A program made the translations under genes and the position numbers. The notes under the pieces were generated by a model, which was not told where the DNA came from, did no database searches, and was given only the letters and a program-made list of their open reading frames with translations. From Chitinophaga sp. GbtcB8 (lineage in GTDB: Bacteria; Bacteroidota; Bacteroidia; Chitinophagales; Chitinophagaceae): DNA of 64,000 nt. Location: the NCBI RefSeq assembly GCF_019091455.1, contig NZ_JAGXJN010000008.1, positions 125,999-189,998 of the forward strand, read 5' to 3'. This document shows, piece by piece, positions 18,228 to 27,466 of the stretch; within the stretch, counting starts at the first letter, position 1, and every line of letters starts with the position of its first letter.

Positions 18228-18647
18228 ATGGTCAACCCTTTGAAACGCCCGTTGCGGGTACTGGTAGCTAAAGTGGGCCTGGACGGCCATGACCGCGGGG
18301 CCAAGGTAATAGCCGCTGCCCTGCGCGATGCCGGTATGGAAGTTATTTACACCGGCCTGCGCCAAACCCCGGAAATGGTGGTGAGCGCCGCCCTGCAGGA
18401 AGATGTGGACGCCATTGGCATCAGCATACTCTCCGGCGCTCATATGACCGTGTTTCCACGTATTATATCCCTCATGAAAGAAAAGGGTATGGATGATGTG
18501 CTGCTTACCGGCGGCGGTATTATTCCCGATACCGACATGCAGGCCCTGCAGCAGCTAGGCATAGGCAAGCTGTTCCCCCCGGGCACGCATACACAGGAAA
18601 TAGCCAGCTATATTTCCGGCTGGGTAGCGGAGCACAGAAATTTTTAA
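18228..18647 (+). CDS. Stand-alone cobalamin-binding domain, methylmalonyl-CoA mutase C-terminal type
   Basis: A 139-residue protein equal to the B12-binding domain of methylmalonyl-CoA mutase. The cofactor motif is visible as [13 protein letters not shown], where His is the lower cobalt ligand, followed by SILSGAH and LLTGGGIIP. It probably works with a separate large subunit elsewhere, converting methylmalonyl-CoA to succinyl-CoA or acting in a related acyl-CoA mutase. An epimerase for the same pathway is at 35693-36094. I start at the ATG at 18228 ([15 protein letters not shown]); the in-frame ATG at 18168 would add a non-conserved tail overlapping a palindrome. Confidence 0.9.
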   Translation: MVNPLKRPLRVLVAKVGLDGHDRGAKVIAAALRDAGMEVIYTGLRQTPEMVVSAALQEDVDAIGISILSGAHMTVFPRIISLMKEKGMDDVLLTGGGIIPDTDMQALQQLGIGKLFPPGTHTQEIASYISGWVAEHRNF

Positions 18648-18760
18648 AGCTTGCAACCTTTTCCACGGTCATTCGTCTTTTAAATAGCAGCTTGAAAAGT
18701 ATAGGGAAGCAGGCACAATAACTGCTGCCTGTATAACTAACCGCTTAAAAAATCCAACGA

Positions 18761-19552
18761 ATGAAAATGAAACGTTACCTGATCCTTCTTGCAGCAGCCT
18801 GCCTGTTGCAGTGCAGTGTTTTTGCACAGGAAAAAACAGATTCCACCAAAGATTGGAAAAAGATGGCCTTTGGCGAATATGCCGGTGGTAAAAAGAACAA
18901 GGTATACACATCCTGGGGTGGCGACGGGCCTTTGCTGTCCTTTGCTACCAGTGTAAAAGATAATGGCGTGCATGTGCGCAATATTCCCCGCTTTACCTTT
19001 TTTGTAAATATAGGCACCAACTTCAACTACGATTTTAATAAGAACTTCGGCATCTTCACCGGTTTAAATATCAAGAACATTGGGCTGATCACCAAAGCCA
19101 ACGACTCTGTAAAGCTGAAACGCCGTGTATATACGCTGGGAGTGCCTTTGGGCTTTAAGATCGGCGACCTGCGCCACGGCCGCCTCTTCTTTTTTGCCGG
19201 CGGCTCCTATGACCTGGCCTTTAATTATAAAGAGAAACAGTTTTTGAATGGTGATAAGAAACACAAATTCAACGAATGGTTCAGCGACCGCACGCCCCTG
19301 CTTATGCCTTCCGTGTTTGCCGGTTTCCGCTTCCAGCCGGGCTTTGGGCTTAAAGTACAGTATTACCTGAACGATTTCTTTAACCATGATTTCCAGGAGA
19401 CTGTGAACGGTGTGGCTACACAACCTTACAAAAACCTGGAGGCAAAAATGTTCTTTGTAACCCTGAGTTATGATTTTGGGCGCATAAATTATCACAAGGA
19501 TAAGTACAAGCATAAGCATAAGCGCCACTACCACGCAGAAACTAACTTTTAG
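18761..19552 (+). CDS. Outer-membrane beta-barrel protein with His/Lys-rich C-terminus
   Basis: A 263-residue exported protein. Residues 1-23 form a signal peptide (LILLAAACLLQCSVFAQ). The body shows alternating polar and aromatic beta-strand segments typical of small outer-membrane barrels (FFVNIGTNFNYDFNKNFGIFT, GRLFFFAGGSYDLAF). The last 15 residues are a run of Lys and His (HKDKYKHKHKRHYH), which could bind metals or extend into the periplasm (inference). No specific function is known. Confidence 0.75.
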   Translation: MKMKRYLILLAAACLLQCSVFAQEKTDSTKDWKKMAFGEYAGGKKNKVYTSWGGDGPLLSFATSVKDNGVHVRNIPRFTFFVNIGTNFNYDFNKNFGIFTGLNIKNIGLITKANDSVKLKRRVYTLGVPLGFKIGDLRHGRLFFFAGGSYDLAFNYKEKQFLNGDKKHKFNEWFSDRTPLLMPSVFAGFRFQPGFGLKVQYYLNDFFNHDFQETVNGVATQPYKNLEAKMFFVTLSYDFGRINYHKDKYKHKHKRHYHAETNF

Positions 19553-19667
19553 TATCCGCCATACTAAGTCCCGATCAGAATGGTGTTAACTGGCTTTGGC
19601 CGGGTAACACCATTTTATGTTGGCGCTAATTCAATAACTTAGTTGTGTAAAACCAAAACAAGTAACC

Positions 19668-20444
19668 ATGTACGAAACCATCAGCACCACCCTGACAGAT
19701 GATATTTTGATCATAGCTATCAACCGCCCGGATAAGATGAACGCCCTGAACCAAACCGTGATGAATGAGCTGGCACTGGCTGTGGATGAGGTGTACAAGA
19801 AAAAGGAGATCAAAAGCGCCATTATTACCGGTACCGGTGAAAAGGCTTTTATTGCCGGGGCAGATATCTCTGAGTTCCTGGAGCTGTCGCCGGAGCAGGG
19901 CGCTGCATTAGCTAAAAAAGGGCATACCATTTTCCAGCGTATAGAAGAATGTCCGAAACCTATTATAGCGGCTGTGAACGGTTTTGCACTGGGCGGTGGC
20001 TGTGAGCTGGCCATGGCCTGCCATTTTCGTATAGCCAGCACCAATGCAAAATTCGGGCAGCCGGAGGTGAACCTGGGCCTGATACCCGGTTACGGAGGCA
20101 CCCAGCGCCTTACGCAGCTGGTAGGTAAAGGCCGGGCCCTGGAGCTGATGATGACGGCCGATATGGTGAGCGCGGCAGATGCGCATGCCATGGGACTGGT
20201 GAACCATGTGGTGGAAAAAGAAGCGCTGCTGGACAAAGCCAAAGAAATACTGCAAAAGATCCATGCCAAAGCGCCGCTGGCCATAGCCGGGGTGATCAAA
20301 TGCGCCAACGCCGCCCTGGATGGGGAGGTGGATGGTTTTGCCCTGGAGATCAACGAGTTTTCTTCCTGTTTTGCCACCCAGGACCTGCAGGAAGGGGCAG
20401 CCGCGTTTATACAGAAACGGAAAGCGAACTTCACCGGAGAATAA
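19668..20444 (+). CDS. Enoyl-CoA hydratase/isomerase family protein
   Basis: A 258-residue crotonase-fold enzyme. The oxyanion-hole loops are visible: AFIAGADISEF and FALGGGCELAMACHF. A catalytic Glu is expected in PEVNLGLIPGYGGTQRL, where both conserved acidic positions appear. It likely hydrates trans-2-enoyl-CoA in fatty-acid or amino-acid breakdown; 3-hydroxybutyryl-CoA dehydratase activity is an alternative. The end is followed at once by an AATTACG repeat. Confidence 0.93.
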   Translation: MYETISTTLTDDILIIAINRPDKMNALNQTVMNELALAVDEVYKKKEIKSAIITGTGEKAFIAGADISEFLELSPEQGAALAKKGHTIFQRIEECPKPIIAAVNGFALGGGCELAMACHFRIASTNAKFGQPEVNLGLIPGYGGTQRLTQLVGKGRALELMMTADMVSAADAHAMGLVNHVVEKEALLDKAKEILQKIHAKAPLAIAGVIKCANAALDGEVDGFALEINEFSSCFATQDLQEGAAAFIQKRKANFTGE

Positions 20445-20449
20445 TTAAT

Positions 20450-20552
20450 AATTACGAATTGTCAATTACGACCCCGCCAAAGCGGCACATAGCCTGCCCC
20501 GCCAAGCGGGGAATGCCATTGAAAGCAATTACGATATGAGTAATTACGAATG
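20450..20552 (+). repeat. AATTACG-family dispersed repeat, full copy B
   Basis: This copy matches the minus-strand copy at 13954-14057 almost throughout. The core CCCCGC-CAA-GCGGGG is a perfect 6-bp hairpin, and the ends are AATTACGAATTGTCAATTAC and ATATGAGTAATTACGAATG. It begins six bases after the enoyl-CoA hydratase stop. Confidence 0.85.
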
Positions 20553-20603
20553 AAAGCCTTTTTGCTGAGGGCCCTATGTTGCACAATATCACTGCAATGC
20601 AAC

Positions 20604-20636
20604 CCAATCCGCAATTCGTAATTCGTAATTCCTAAT
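20604..20636 (-). repeat. AATTACG-family repeat fragment in inverse orientation
   Basis: GCAATTCGTAATTCGTAATT on the plus strand is the inverse of the left end of copy B, so copy B and this fragment could pair with each other. It lies just upstream of the fumC -7 box. Confidence 0.55.
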
Positions 20637-20644
20637 TCTTTATA

Positions 20645-20652
20645 TAGTTTTG
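20645..20652 (+). promoter_or_regulatory. Probable -7 box of fumC promoter
   Basis: TAGTTTTG matches the Bacteroidetes TAnnTTTG element and lies 20 bases before the fumC ATG. No clear -33 TTTG is seen; that region falls in the repeat fragment. Confidence 0.4.
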
Positions 20653-20671
20653 TGGCTCAAAATTCAAGCAT

Positions 20672-22072
20672 ATGGAATTCAGAATAGAGAAAGACACGAT
20701 GGGCGAGGTACAGGTACCCGTAAAGGCCTATTATGGCGCTCAAACCCAACGCTCCATTGACAATTTCAGGATAGCACAGGACATTAATAAAATGCCCAAA
20801 GAGATCATCCGCGCATTTGCCTATCTGAAAAAAGCGGCCGCGCTTACCAACCTGGATGCCGGTGTGCTGCCCAAAGAAAAGGCCGATCTCATTGGCCAGG
20901 TATGCGATGAGATCCTGGAAGGCAAGCTGGATGCTGAATTTCCCCTGGTAGTATGGCAAACCGGTTCCGGTACCCAGTCTAACATGAACGTGAATGAAGT
21001 GGTAGCTTACCGCGCCCACGTGATCAACGGCGGCCAGCTTACTGATAAGGATAAGGTGATACACCCGAATGATGATGTAAATAAATCACAATCCTCCAAC
21101 GATACGTTCCCTACCGCCATGCACATTGCTGCATACAAAATGCTGGTAGAGGTAACTATTCCCGGCATCCGGAAACTGCGGAATACATTGGCGCAAAAGT
21201 CGCAGGACTTTATGCATGTGGTAAAAATAGGCCGCACCCATTTTATGGATGCTACGCCCCTTACCGTAGGCCAGGAATTGAGCGGGTATGTGTCCCAGCT
21301 GGATCATGGCCTGAAAGCCATTCACAACACCCTGGCACACCTGAGCGAGCTGGCTTTGGGCGGTACCGCTGTAGGCACAGGCATTAATACCCCGAAGAAC
21401 TATTCCGTGAATGTGGCCCGGCATATTGCCAACCTTACCGGCATTCCCTTTATTACTGCTGAAAATAAATTTGAGGCCCTGGCTGCGCACGATGCTATTG
21501 TGGAAGCACATGGCGCACTGAAAACCGTAGCAGTAAGCCTCATGAAAATAGCCAACGATATCCGTATGCTGAGCTCCGGCCCGCGTTCCGGTATTGGTGA
21601 GCTGTTCATCCCGGATAATGAGCCCGGTTCTTCCATCATGCCCGGTAAGGTAAACCCTACTCAGTGTGAGGCGCTTACCATGATAGCCGCACAGGTAATG
21701 GGGAACGATGTTGCCATTGGTATTGGCGGCGCCAACGGCCATTTTGAGCTGAACGTGTTTAAACCGGTAATGATCTATAATTTCCTGCACAGCGCCCGCC
21801 TGTTAGGCGATGGCTGTGTGAGCTTTAATGATAAATGTGCGGAAGGTTTAGCGCCTATTGAAGCCAACATTAAAAAGCACGTTGATAATTCACTGATGCT
21901 GGTAACTTCCCTGAACACAAAGATCGGTTACTACAAAGCAGCAGAGATTGCGCAGAAAGCCCATAAAGAAGGCACTACCTTAAAAGAAATGGCGGTGAAG
22001 CTGGGATATGTTACACCAGAGCAGTTTGACGAGTGGGTAGACCCGGCCAACATGGTAGGAGAAATCAAGTAA
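20672..22072 (+). CDS. fumC: Class II fumarate hydratase
   Basis: A 466-residue iron-independent fumarase that converts fumarate and malate in the TCA cycle. The family signature [11 protein letters not shown] is near residue 318, with the conserved [11 protein letters not shown] and [11 protein letters not shown] segments earlier. Length is normal. The gene has its own -7 box and a strong terminator immediately downstream, so it appears monocistronic. Confidence 0.97.
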   Translation: MEFRIEKDTMGEVQVPVKAYYGAQTQRSIDNFRIAQDINKMPKEIIRAFAYLKKAAALTNLDAGVLPKEKADLIGQVCDEILEGKLDAEFPLVVWQTGSGTQSNMNVNEVVAYRAHVINGGQLTDKDKVIHPNDDVNKSQSSNDTFPTAMHIAAYKMLVEVTIPGIRKLRNTLAQKSQDFMHVVKIGRTHFMDATPLTVGQELSGYVSQLDHGLKAIHNTLAHLSELALGGTAVGTGINTPKNYSVNVARHIANLTGIPFITAENKFEALAAHDAIVEAHGALKTVAVSLMKIANDIRMLSSGPRSGIGELFIPDNEPGSSIMPGKVNPTQCEALTMIAAQVMGNDVAIGIGGANGHFELNVFKPVMIYNFLHSARLLGDGCVSFNDKCAEGLAPIEANIKKHVDNSLMLVTSLNTKIGYYKAAEIAQKAHKEGTTLKEMAVKLGYVTPEQFDEWVDPANMVGEIK

Positions 22073-22092
22073 CTACAAATGTGCAGATATGC

Positions 22093-22127
22093 AAAAAGTG
22101 CAAATGGTTATCCCATTTGCACTTTTT
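22093..22127. terminator. Bidirectional terminator between fumC and TauE/SafE gene
   Basis: AAAAAGTGCAAATGG and CCATTTGCACTTTTT form a perfect 15-bp stem around a 5-base loop, with a T-run on the plus strand. The words GTGCAGATATGCA just before it belong to the TGCAGATGTGCA family, so this terminator may derive from that repeat. Confidence 0.85.
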
Positions 22128-22141
22128 TATTTTAAGACGGT

Positions 22142-23110
22142 TTAATGAATACTTAAGTAGATAGTACGCAGGCTGAGGATGATCACCATAATACCCACCA
22201 TGATCATGAGCGGTTTGCGTTTGATCTTACGTACCAGGATGGCTGCAAAGGGAGATGCTATTACCCCGCCAATGATCAGTCCTACCACAACCTGCCAGCT
22301 GCTGATGCCGGTGAAGATCAGGAAGGTAACAGCGCTGGAAGCAGAAATGAAGAATTCTGCAGCATTTACGGAGCCAATAGTATAATGTACGGTGCGGCCT
22401 TTGCTCAGTAAGGTAGAAGTTACGATGGGCCCCCATCCGCCGCCGCCAATAGCATCCATAAAGCCACCTACAAAAGCCAGGGGCCCCAGGCGTTTTACTT
22501 TGCTTTTACGGCGCTGGCTTTGCAAACCTTTTCTGATGATGATAATACCCAGTATCATAAGATAAGCGCTCATAAAGGGTTTGATCACATCACCGTCAAT
22601 CTTGTCAGATAACAGGTACGCACCTATGATAGCGCCTGCCATACCAGGTATAAGCAGGTATAAGAATAATTTTTTGTTTACGTTGCCCAGCTTAAAGTGT
22701 GCAATGCCGGAAGCACCGGTAGTGAACACTTCTGCCACATGCACGCTGGCACTGGCAATGGCCGGGGGAATACCCAGGCCCAGTAACAGGGAGGAGGAAG
22801 TAGCTCCGTAGGCCATGCCCAGGGCGCCATCTACCATTTGAGCGGCTAAGCCCACTCCTATATAAAATAATAGCTGTGAAGTAAAAAGGGATTGTATGAA
22901 GTGATATACCCGGGTTTGGGTAGCTGCAGGCACATTGTAATAATAGGTGACCCACAGGCCGGCTATGGTAACAATTGACAGCAGGGTAATAATTACCCAC
23001 AGGCCACGCTTTTTCTTATTGTCTTCGTTTACCAGCGTTATAAGCATTTCCTGCCTTCTCAGCGTAGCCGGTTGTTGTTCCAGTTTGTCTATCACCTCGT
23101 TATGCGACAT
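22142..23110 (-). CDS. TauE/SafE family permease
   Basis: A 322-residue inner-membrane permease. After a charged N-terminal segment of about 35 residues there are about eight hydrophobic helices (for example VIITLLSIVTIAGLWVTYY and LLFYIGVGLAAQMVDGALG). The family exports sulfite, sulfoacetate or related sulfur anions. An operator-like palindrome (23128-23150) sits 17 bases before its start and recurs upstream of the TonB receptor gene. Substrate is inferred from family only. Confidence 0.88.
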   Translation of the reverse strand: MSHNEVIDKLEQQPATLRRQEMLITLVNEDNKKKRGLWVIITLLSIVTIAGLWVTYYYNVPAATQTRVYHFIQSLFTSQLLFYIGVGLAAQMVDGALGMAYGATSSSLLLGLGIPPAIASASVHVAEVFTTGASGIAHFKLGNVNKKLFLYLLIPGMAGAIIGAYLLSDKIDGDVIKPFMSAYLMILGIIIIRKGLQSQRRKSKVKRLGPLAFVGGFMDAIGGGGWGPIVTSTLLSKGRTVHYTIGSVNAAEFFISASSAVTFLIFTGISSWQVVVGLIIGGVIASPFAAILVRKIKRKPLMIMVGIMVIILSLRTIYLSIH

Positions 23111-23127
23111 AATACTTAAACGTTATA

Positions 23128-23150
23128 TAGTCTATATAAATTATAGACTA
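23128..23150. promoter_or_regulatory. Perfect palindrome, candidate operator of the permease gene
   Basis: TAGTCTATA-TAAAT-TATAGACTA is a perfect inverted repeat of 9-bp arms with a 5-base centre. The 12-base word ATATAGTCTATA at 23125-23136 recurs exactly at 26239-26250 before the TonB receptor gene. It is the right size for a dimeric regulator such as an Rrf2/IscR-type protein, but the regulator is not identified. Confidence 0.7.
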
Positions 23151-23186
23151 AAGGTAGACGGAATAAACAGGATATCCAAATAAAAA

Positions 23187-23218
23187 CAAAAAAAAGTCCC
23201 GGGTTTTTATTCCCGGAA
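23187..23218 (-). terminator. Terminator of TonB-receptor gene
   Basis: On the minus strand, TTCCGGG and CCCGGGA form a 7-bp stem (one G-T pair) followed by a run of nine T. It lies 28 bases after the receptor stop codon and separates the receptor from the permease. Confidence 0.8.
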
Positions 23219-23245
23219 CCTGTCCTATAATGATTGGTTCTTTAA

Positions 23246-26116
23246 TTAAGATCCTTTCTTTTTGAAAACCCCATCATACGTAATAGTTACATAGTACAAA
23301 CCGCGCATGGTAGGCCCGCCCACATACTGGAAATAAGCGGTATTTAAGATATTGGAACCGCCTACTTTAATGGTGGTGCTTAGCTTGGGCAGCTGGTAGC
23401 TAACCTGTGCATCAACCGTGTTGTAGGCCGGCACATCGCCATTGCCAAACAGGTTTTGCCAGTAAAAGGTATCCTGCCAGTGCCATACAATGTTAAACCC
23501 TACATGGGGTAACACGGCCCGGTTGCCAAAGCTTACGTTGGTGAACCACCGCGGAGTGTTGAAACCGGGAATGAGGGCATCATCCTGGGTTTTGTCCTGC
23601 GCCAGCTTGTTGTAGTTGACATTACCGCTGATAGTATAGGTTTTATAGAAGTTGTAAGACAGCGCTACTGCTGCCCCGTAGTTTTCCACGGTTGATTTAC
23701 TGTTGGTCCATACCCGGTAGCGGTTTTGCTTGTTCTTATCCAGCATTTGCAGCAGCACATCGGAGGTAGGGGTGTTCACATCCCCGCTTTGCGGCACAGC
23801 TACTTCTACCTGGCCTATGAAATGTTTATAGGAGTTGTAATATCCATCTACATCCACAAACACTTTATTATCAAATAAAACGCTTTTGTAACCAGCTTCA
23901 AATGCGTGGATCTGTTCAGGTACAATGGGATCCAGGTTGGCTACTTTCAGTATAGATGCATTCTGGGCCGCTGCATTTTCAGTGGTCATACCCGGGTTGG
24001 CGTTAATGGTGCGGTTAGTAGCTGTACCAAAGGCTGTTACGGTAGAGGTAAGGAAGGAGTTCTTGAAATAACCCAGTCCATCTTCAATAAATGCCAGCCC
24101 GCCTACACGCCGTACCTGCCCGTTGTTTACGAAGGAATAGGCTTCAAACAGGGAGGGGAAGCGGAAACCGTTCTGCCAGGATACGCGGATGTTGTGCTTC
24201 TGATCTTTGGTAGTATATACTGCGGCTATACGTGGGTTTATTTTACCGCCAAACTCCTGGTTTTTGTCGTACCGTAAGGAGCCGGTGAGCTTAATGGCAT
24301 CGTTAAAGAAGGTTTTGGAAGCCTGTACAAAGCCGCCTACTTTGCCGTACCAGATGTGTTTTCCGCCGGGCTGGTTGCGTTTGTCCAGCGAGCGGGTAAA
24401 GTCCACGAAGTTGTTCCCATCGGGGATGATCTCATAGGTACGGTAATCAGCGCCTATCAGCACATCGGCAAAATGAACGTACTGGCGCAGGTTCCAGGTA
24501 CCTTCTGTATGGTAAAAGCGGCTCATTTGCAGTAAGGCTGCACCGCCGGATTTGTTGGTAGAGTCTTTGGATACCGGGTAAATATCCCAGTCGTTAATGC
24601 TTTTGATCTTGGCTACCTGCGCATCAAATGCAGCGGTGCCGGGTGTCCAGCGGCCGTTATCAGCAGCAGCGCGGGCTGCGCGGTGAGCGGCTGCCAGGTC
24701 ACCGGGAGCGGCAGTGAGGGCGTTATTGAGCGCTGTGGTATAATCTGCTTTCCACTGGTTATCTGATTTAAAGGATTTCTCCAGGTTATCCGCCAGCGGG
24801 TTCATATTGTAGGAGTCGCCGGTGTTTTCAATGGAAACATAGGAGCGCAGGGTAAAATCATTGTGCACCAGCTCCAGCTTGTGATTCTGTACTACCACGT
24901 TCTTTAAACCAATACGGTTACCACGCTGAAAGAAGCCATCCATCAGGCCTACACGGTAGGCATAAGATAATTCCAGCTTAGGATTGATCTTATAATGAAG
25001 GGCAGCATCGGCCTTTACATTCTTTACGCCATAATCGCCTACCAGGTCTTTTTCCCAGTAACCGGTGCGGTGCACATTGTAGGCGCGGCCATCTTTATCC
25101 TTAATAGCAATATCTGTCTGGTCCGCATATTTATTCCACGCATCATTGGCAATATTATCTGCACCGCTTAGCTGCGGAAAGTCAGGATTGGCCTTGCTTT
25201 GCGGGTTAAAGTCGTTATGGCTGTCGGCATACCAGTCGGTACCCTTCATGTAGCTGAAGTTCACTTTAAATGCCCATTTATCATTGATCGCCTGCGCATA
25301 ACGGATGGCAGTTTCCGTGATGGGCTTGGGGGAGCTGCCTTTACCGTCAAAATGATTAAAGGCTACCTTTTGCATTACGCTTACGCCCTGGTACTGAAAG
25401 GGATTTTTAGTAACAAGGTTGGACATGCCGTTAATGGCGTTCATGCCATACAGGGCGGAAGATGCGCCGGGCGTAACTTCTACGCTTAGGATATCCAGCT
25501 CTGTGGGCCCGATGGCGTTACCCAGGGGTACGCCCAGGGTAGCGGCCTGGTTATCCACCCCATCTACCAGCTGCATGAACCGGAAGTTATTGGGCACGTT
25601 AAAACCGCGGGTATTGAACACTTTAAAGGTAAGGCCGGCTGTGGTCATCTGCACACCTTTAAGGTTGCCGATAGCATCGTAAAAAGAGGCTGCGGGTGTG
25701 GATTTCAGCGCCCGTATATCCAGCTTTTCAATGGCTACCGGTGATTTTAACAGCTTCTCCTGCTGGCGGCTGGCAGATACCACCACTTCATTCACCAGTA
25801 AGGATTGGGTATATAATTGTATCTGCAGGCGGCTGTTGCTGTTGCGTACATCAAACTCCTGCGGTTGGTAGCCCATGAGGCGTATTACCAGCCGGTAGGG
25901 GAATTTGGTATTGGTAGTCAGCTCAAAATGGCCGGTGCTGTCTGTTGTGGTGCCAAAAGAAGTATTCTTTATCTGGATGGAGGCGCCGGGAAGAGCCTCT
26001 CCCTTATCATCTACGATCCGTCCGGCTATAATATAGTTGCCATTCAGCTGCGCCTGGGCCAGTACCGGCGGCAGCAGTAATAACAGCCACAGGCAGGTAG
26101 ACTTAATTCGTTGCAT
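23246..26116 (-). CDS. TonB-dependent outer-membrane receptor
   Basis: A 956-residue receptor that imports a substrate across the outer membrane using TonB energy. It has a signal peptide (LLLLLPPVLAQAQ), a CarboxypepD_reg-like domain at about residues 28-110 (IIAGRIVDDKGEALPGASIQIKN is typical), a plug domain at about 125-235 (VNEVVVSASRQQEK, then GFNVPNNFRFMQLVDGVDNQ) and a long barrel. It lacks clear features of a SusC partner, and no SusD gene is adjacent. A copy of the palindrome seen before the sulfur-type permease lies 126 bases upstream. A sulfur-containing ligand is therefore possible (inference). Confidence 0.93.
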   Translation of the reverse strand: MQRIKSTCLWLLLLLPPVLAQAQLNGNYIIAGRIVDDKGEALPGASIQIKNTSFGTTTDSTGHFELTTNTKFPYRLVIRLMGYQPQEFDVRNSNSRLQIQLYTQSLLVNEVVVSASRQQEKLLKSPVAIEKLDIRALKSTPAASFYDAIGNLKGVQMTTAGLTFKVFNTRGFNVPNNFRFMQLVDGVDNQAATLGVPLGNAIGPTELDILSVEVTPGASSALYGMNAINGMSNLVTKNPFQYQGVSVMQKVAFNHFDGKGSSPKPITETAIRYAQAINDKWAFKVNFSYMKGTDWYADSHNDFNPQSKANPDFPQLSGADNIANDAWNKYADQTDIAIKDKDGRAYNVHRTGYWEKDLVGDYGVKNVKADAALHYKINPKLELSYAYRVGLMDGFFQRGNRIGLKNVVVQNHKLELVHNDFTLRSYVSIENTGDSYNMNPLADNLEKSFKSDNQWKADYTTALNNALTAAPGDLAAAHRAARAAADNGRWTPGTAAFDAQVAKIKSINDWDIYPVSKDSTNKSGGAALLQMSRFYHTEGTWNLRQYVHFADVLIGADYRTYEIIPDGNNFVDFTRSLDKRNQPGGKHIWYGKVGGFVQASKTFFNDAIKLTGSLRYDKNQEFGGKINPRIAAVYTTKDQKHNIRVSWQNGFRFPSLFEAYSFVNNGQVRRVGGLAFIEDGLGYFKNSFLTSTVTAFGTATNRTINANPGMTTENAAAQNASILKVANLDPIVPEQIHAFEAGYKSVLFDNKVFVDVDGYYNSYKHFIGQVEVAVPQSGDVNTPTSDVLLQMLDKNKQNRYRVWTNSKSTVENYGAAVALSYNFYKTYTISGNVNYNKLAQDKTQDDALIPGFNTPRWFTNVSFGNRAVLPHVGFNIVWHWQDTFYWQNLFGNGDVPAYNTVDAQVSYQLPKLSTTIKVGGSNILNTAYFQYVGGPTMRGLYYVTITYDGVFKKKGS

Positions 26117-26485
26117 TGTAGTTTATTTGGTAGTAAATTTTTTAATGTATGGTTGGTGTAGATCAATAATGTATTGTGGATGCGCTGTTTGTACAACATC
26201 GGTCAAAGGCATACTGTATATGAGCGCTCCAGAAAATCATATAGTCTATAGAATTTGTGGACAAATGTATAAAAGGGAATTAACTTTTCAAAGCAGGCGG
26301 AAAAAAAGTCCTAAAATGAGGGGAGAAGGGGGAATGAGAAGATGTGCAAATATGCTGATATGCAGATGTGCAGAAGGAGTAATGTATTGATAGGCTAATA
26401 TGCTGGCTGGGATGCTTCAATAGGTTGATCTGATATGCTAATATGTAGGTTTGACTTAAGAGCCTAATGTGTATGCTGATGACGG
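26117..26485. other. Spacer upstream of TonB receptor
   Basis: Besides the operator-like site, this stretch holds a purine-rich tract (26290-26335) and TGCAGATGTGCA-type words (26336-26378: GATGTGCAAATATGCTGATA). Words such as CTAATATGCTGG continue to about 26455. I see no gene in it. Confidence 0.5.
26242..26264. promoter_or_regulatory. Second, degenerate copy of the permease-type operator
   Basis: TAGTCTATA followed by a 5-base centre (GAATT) and TGTGGACAA, which keeps six of nine positions of TATAGACTA. With its flank it shares the 12-mer ATATAGTCTATA with the 23128 site. It is 126 bases before the receptor ATG. Confidence 0.55.
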
Positions 26486-26652
26486 TTAACGGTTTGACAC
26501 CTTGCCGCGCATACCGGCTTCTATGTTGTAACCATAAGTATCTTTCAGGTTCTTATCTATCTGCTCTTATACGGAAGTGAGGATGATGTTTGGGCAAACG
26601 ACAATGCATATACGTAAACGCCCATACCGATGAAAAGTAAGGTAGCTTTCAT
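26486..26652 (-). pseudogene. Decayed remnant of a FecA-like TonB-dependent receptor
   Basis: Minus-strand translation from the ATG at 26652 gives a signal peptide ending ALSFAQTSS that stops after 31 codons. A different frame then reads EQIDKNLKDTYGYNIEAGMR before its own stop at 26486. That phrase is typical of the barrel of iron-siderophore (FecA-type) TonB receptors in Bacteroidetes. So the start and an internal piece of a receptor of roughly 700-800 residues survive here with large deletions and at least one frame change. It is not functional. Confidence 0.7.
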
Positions 26653-26693
26653 ACATAGTGATAACAGGTTGTGAATGACCGGCGGAGAACGCT

Positions 26694-27356
26694 TTATTCT
26701 ACTGCGCCATTTACTACGGCTTCACTATGGGAACCGTTACCGTTAGTAGTTTCCATGCGTTTGCTGAAAAAGCGGCGCTGGAACACCAGGATGGTAATTA
26801 CCCCGGTAGAAATGGCTGCATCTGCAATATTAAATACGGGACGGAAGAAAATAAAATAATCGCCGCCCTTGATAGGGATCCACTTTGGCAGGTAACCTTC
26901 ATAAATGGGGAAGTACAGCATATCTACCACCCGGCCGTGTAAAAAGGCGCCATAACCGCCTTCCTTTGGCATAAAACGGGCAATATCATAACTGCTGTCG
27001 CTGAAAATAAGCCCGTAGAACATACTGTCTATCAGGTTGCCGGCTGCACCGGCCAGTATCAGGGAGCCGCAAATGAGCAAGCCGGTATGGAATTTCTGGG
27101 CTACCAGCTTGCGCATGTACCAGAAACCAATTACCACAGCTACCAGGCGGAATAAGGTCAGCAATATTTTACCGAAGTCTCCTCCGAACTTTAAGCCATA
27201 CGCCATCCCTTCATTTTCAATGAAATGAATGCGGAACCAGTTAGGGAGGATCACAAACTCCTGCTGCATATACAGGTGGGTTTTTATCCAAAACTTCAGC
27301 GCCTGGTCTATGATCAGGATCAGTACTACGATAAATATGACGTGACGATATTTCAT
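26694..27356 (-). CDS. lspA: Lipoprotein signal peptidase (SPase II)
   Basis: A 220-residue inner-membrane aspartic protease that cleaves prolipoprotein signal peptides before the lipid-bearing cysteine. Four hydrophobic helices are visible, and both catalytic aspartates: GNLIDSMFYG and FNIADAAIS. It is longer than the usual 160-170 residues because of a loop insertion and an extra polar tail (SKRMETTNGNGSHSEAVV). It lies downstream of murF-alr on the same strand, with a possible promoter of its own. The many lipoproteins in the window would be substrates. Confidence 0.93.
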   Translation of the reverse strand: MKYRHVIFIVVLILIIDQALKFWIKTHLYMQQEFVILPNWFRIHFIENEGMAYGLKFGGDFGKILLTLFRLVAVVIGFWYMRKLVAQKFHTGLLICGSLILAGAAGNLIDSMFYGLIFSDSSYDIARFMPKEGGYGAFLHGRVVDMLYFPIYEGYLPKWIPIKGGDYFIFFRPVFNIADAAISTGVITILVFQRRFFSKRMETTNGNGSHSEAVVNGAVE

Positions 27357-27430
27357 AATGGTTTAGTGCTGTTTATGTAAACCGCAAAACTGTACCGGTA
27401 ACGGCTGTTTTGAAGGAACACAAATTTTAC

Positions 27431-27438
27431 CAAAAATA
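27431..27438 (-). promoter_or_regulatory. Possible -7 box of lspA
   Basis: TATTTTTG on the minus strand matches TAnnTTTG and lies about 75 bases before the lspA ATG. No convincing -33 box is paired with it. Confidence 0.3.
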
Positions 27439-27466
27439 ATAGATTTATTTAAAGTGGAAAGCGGTA

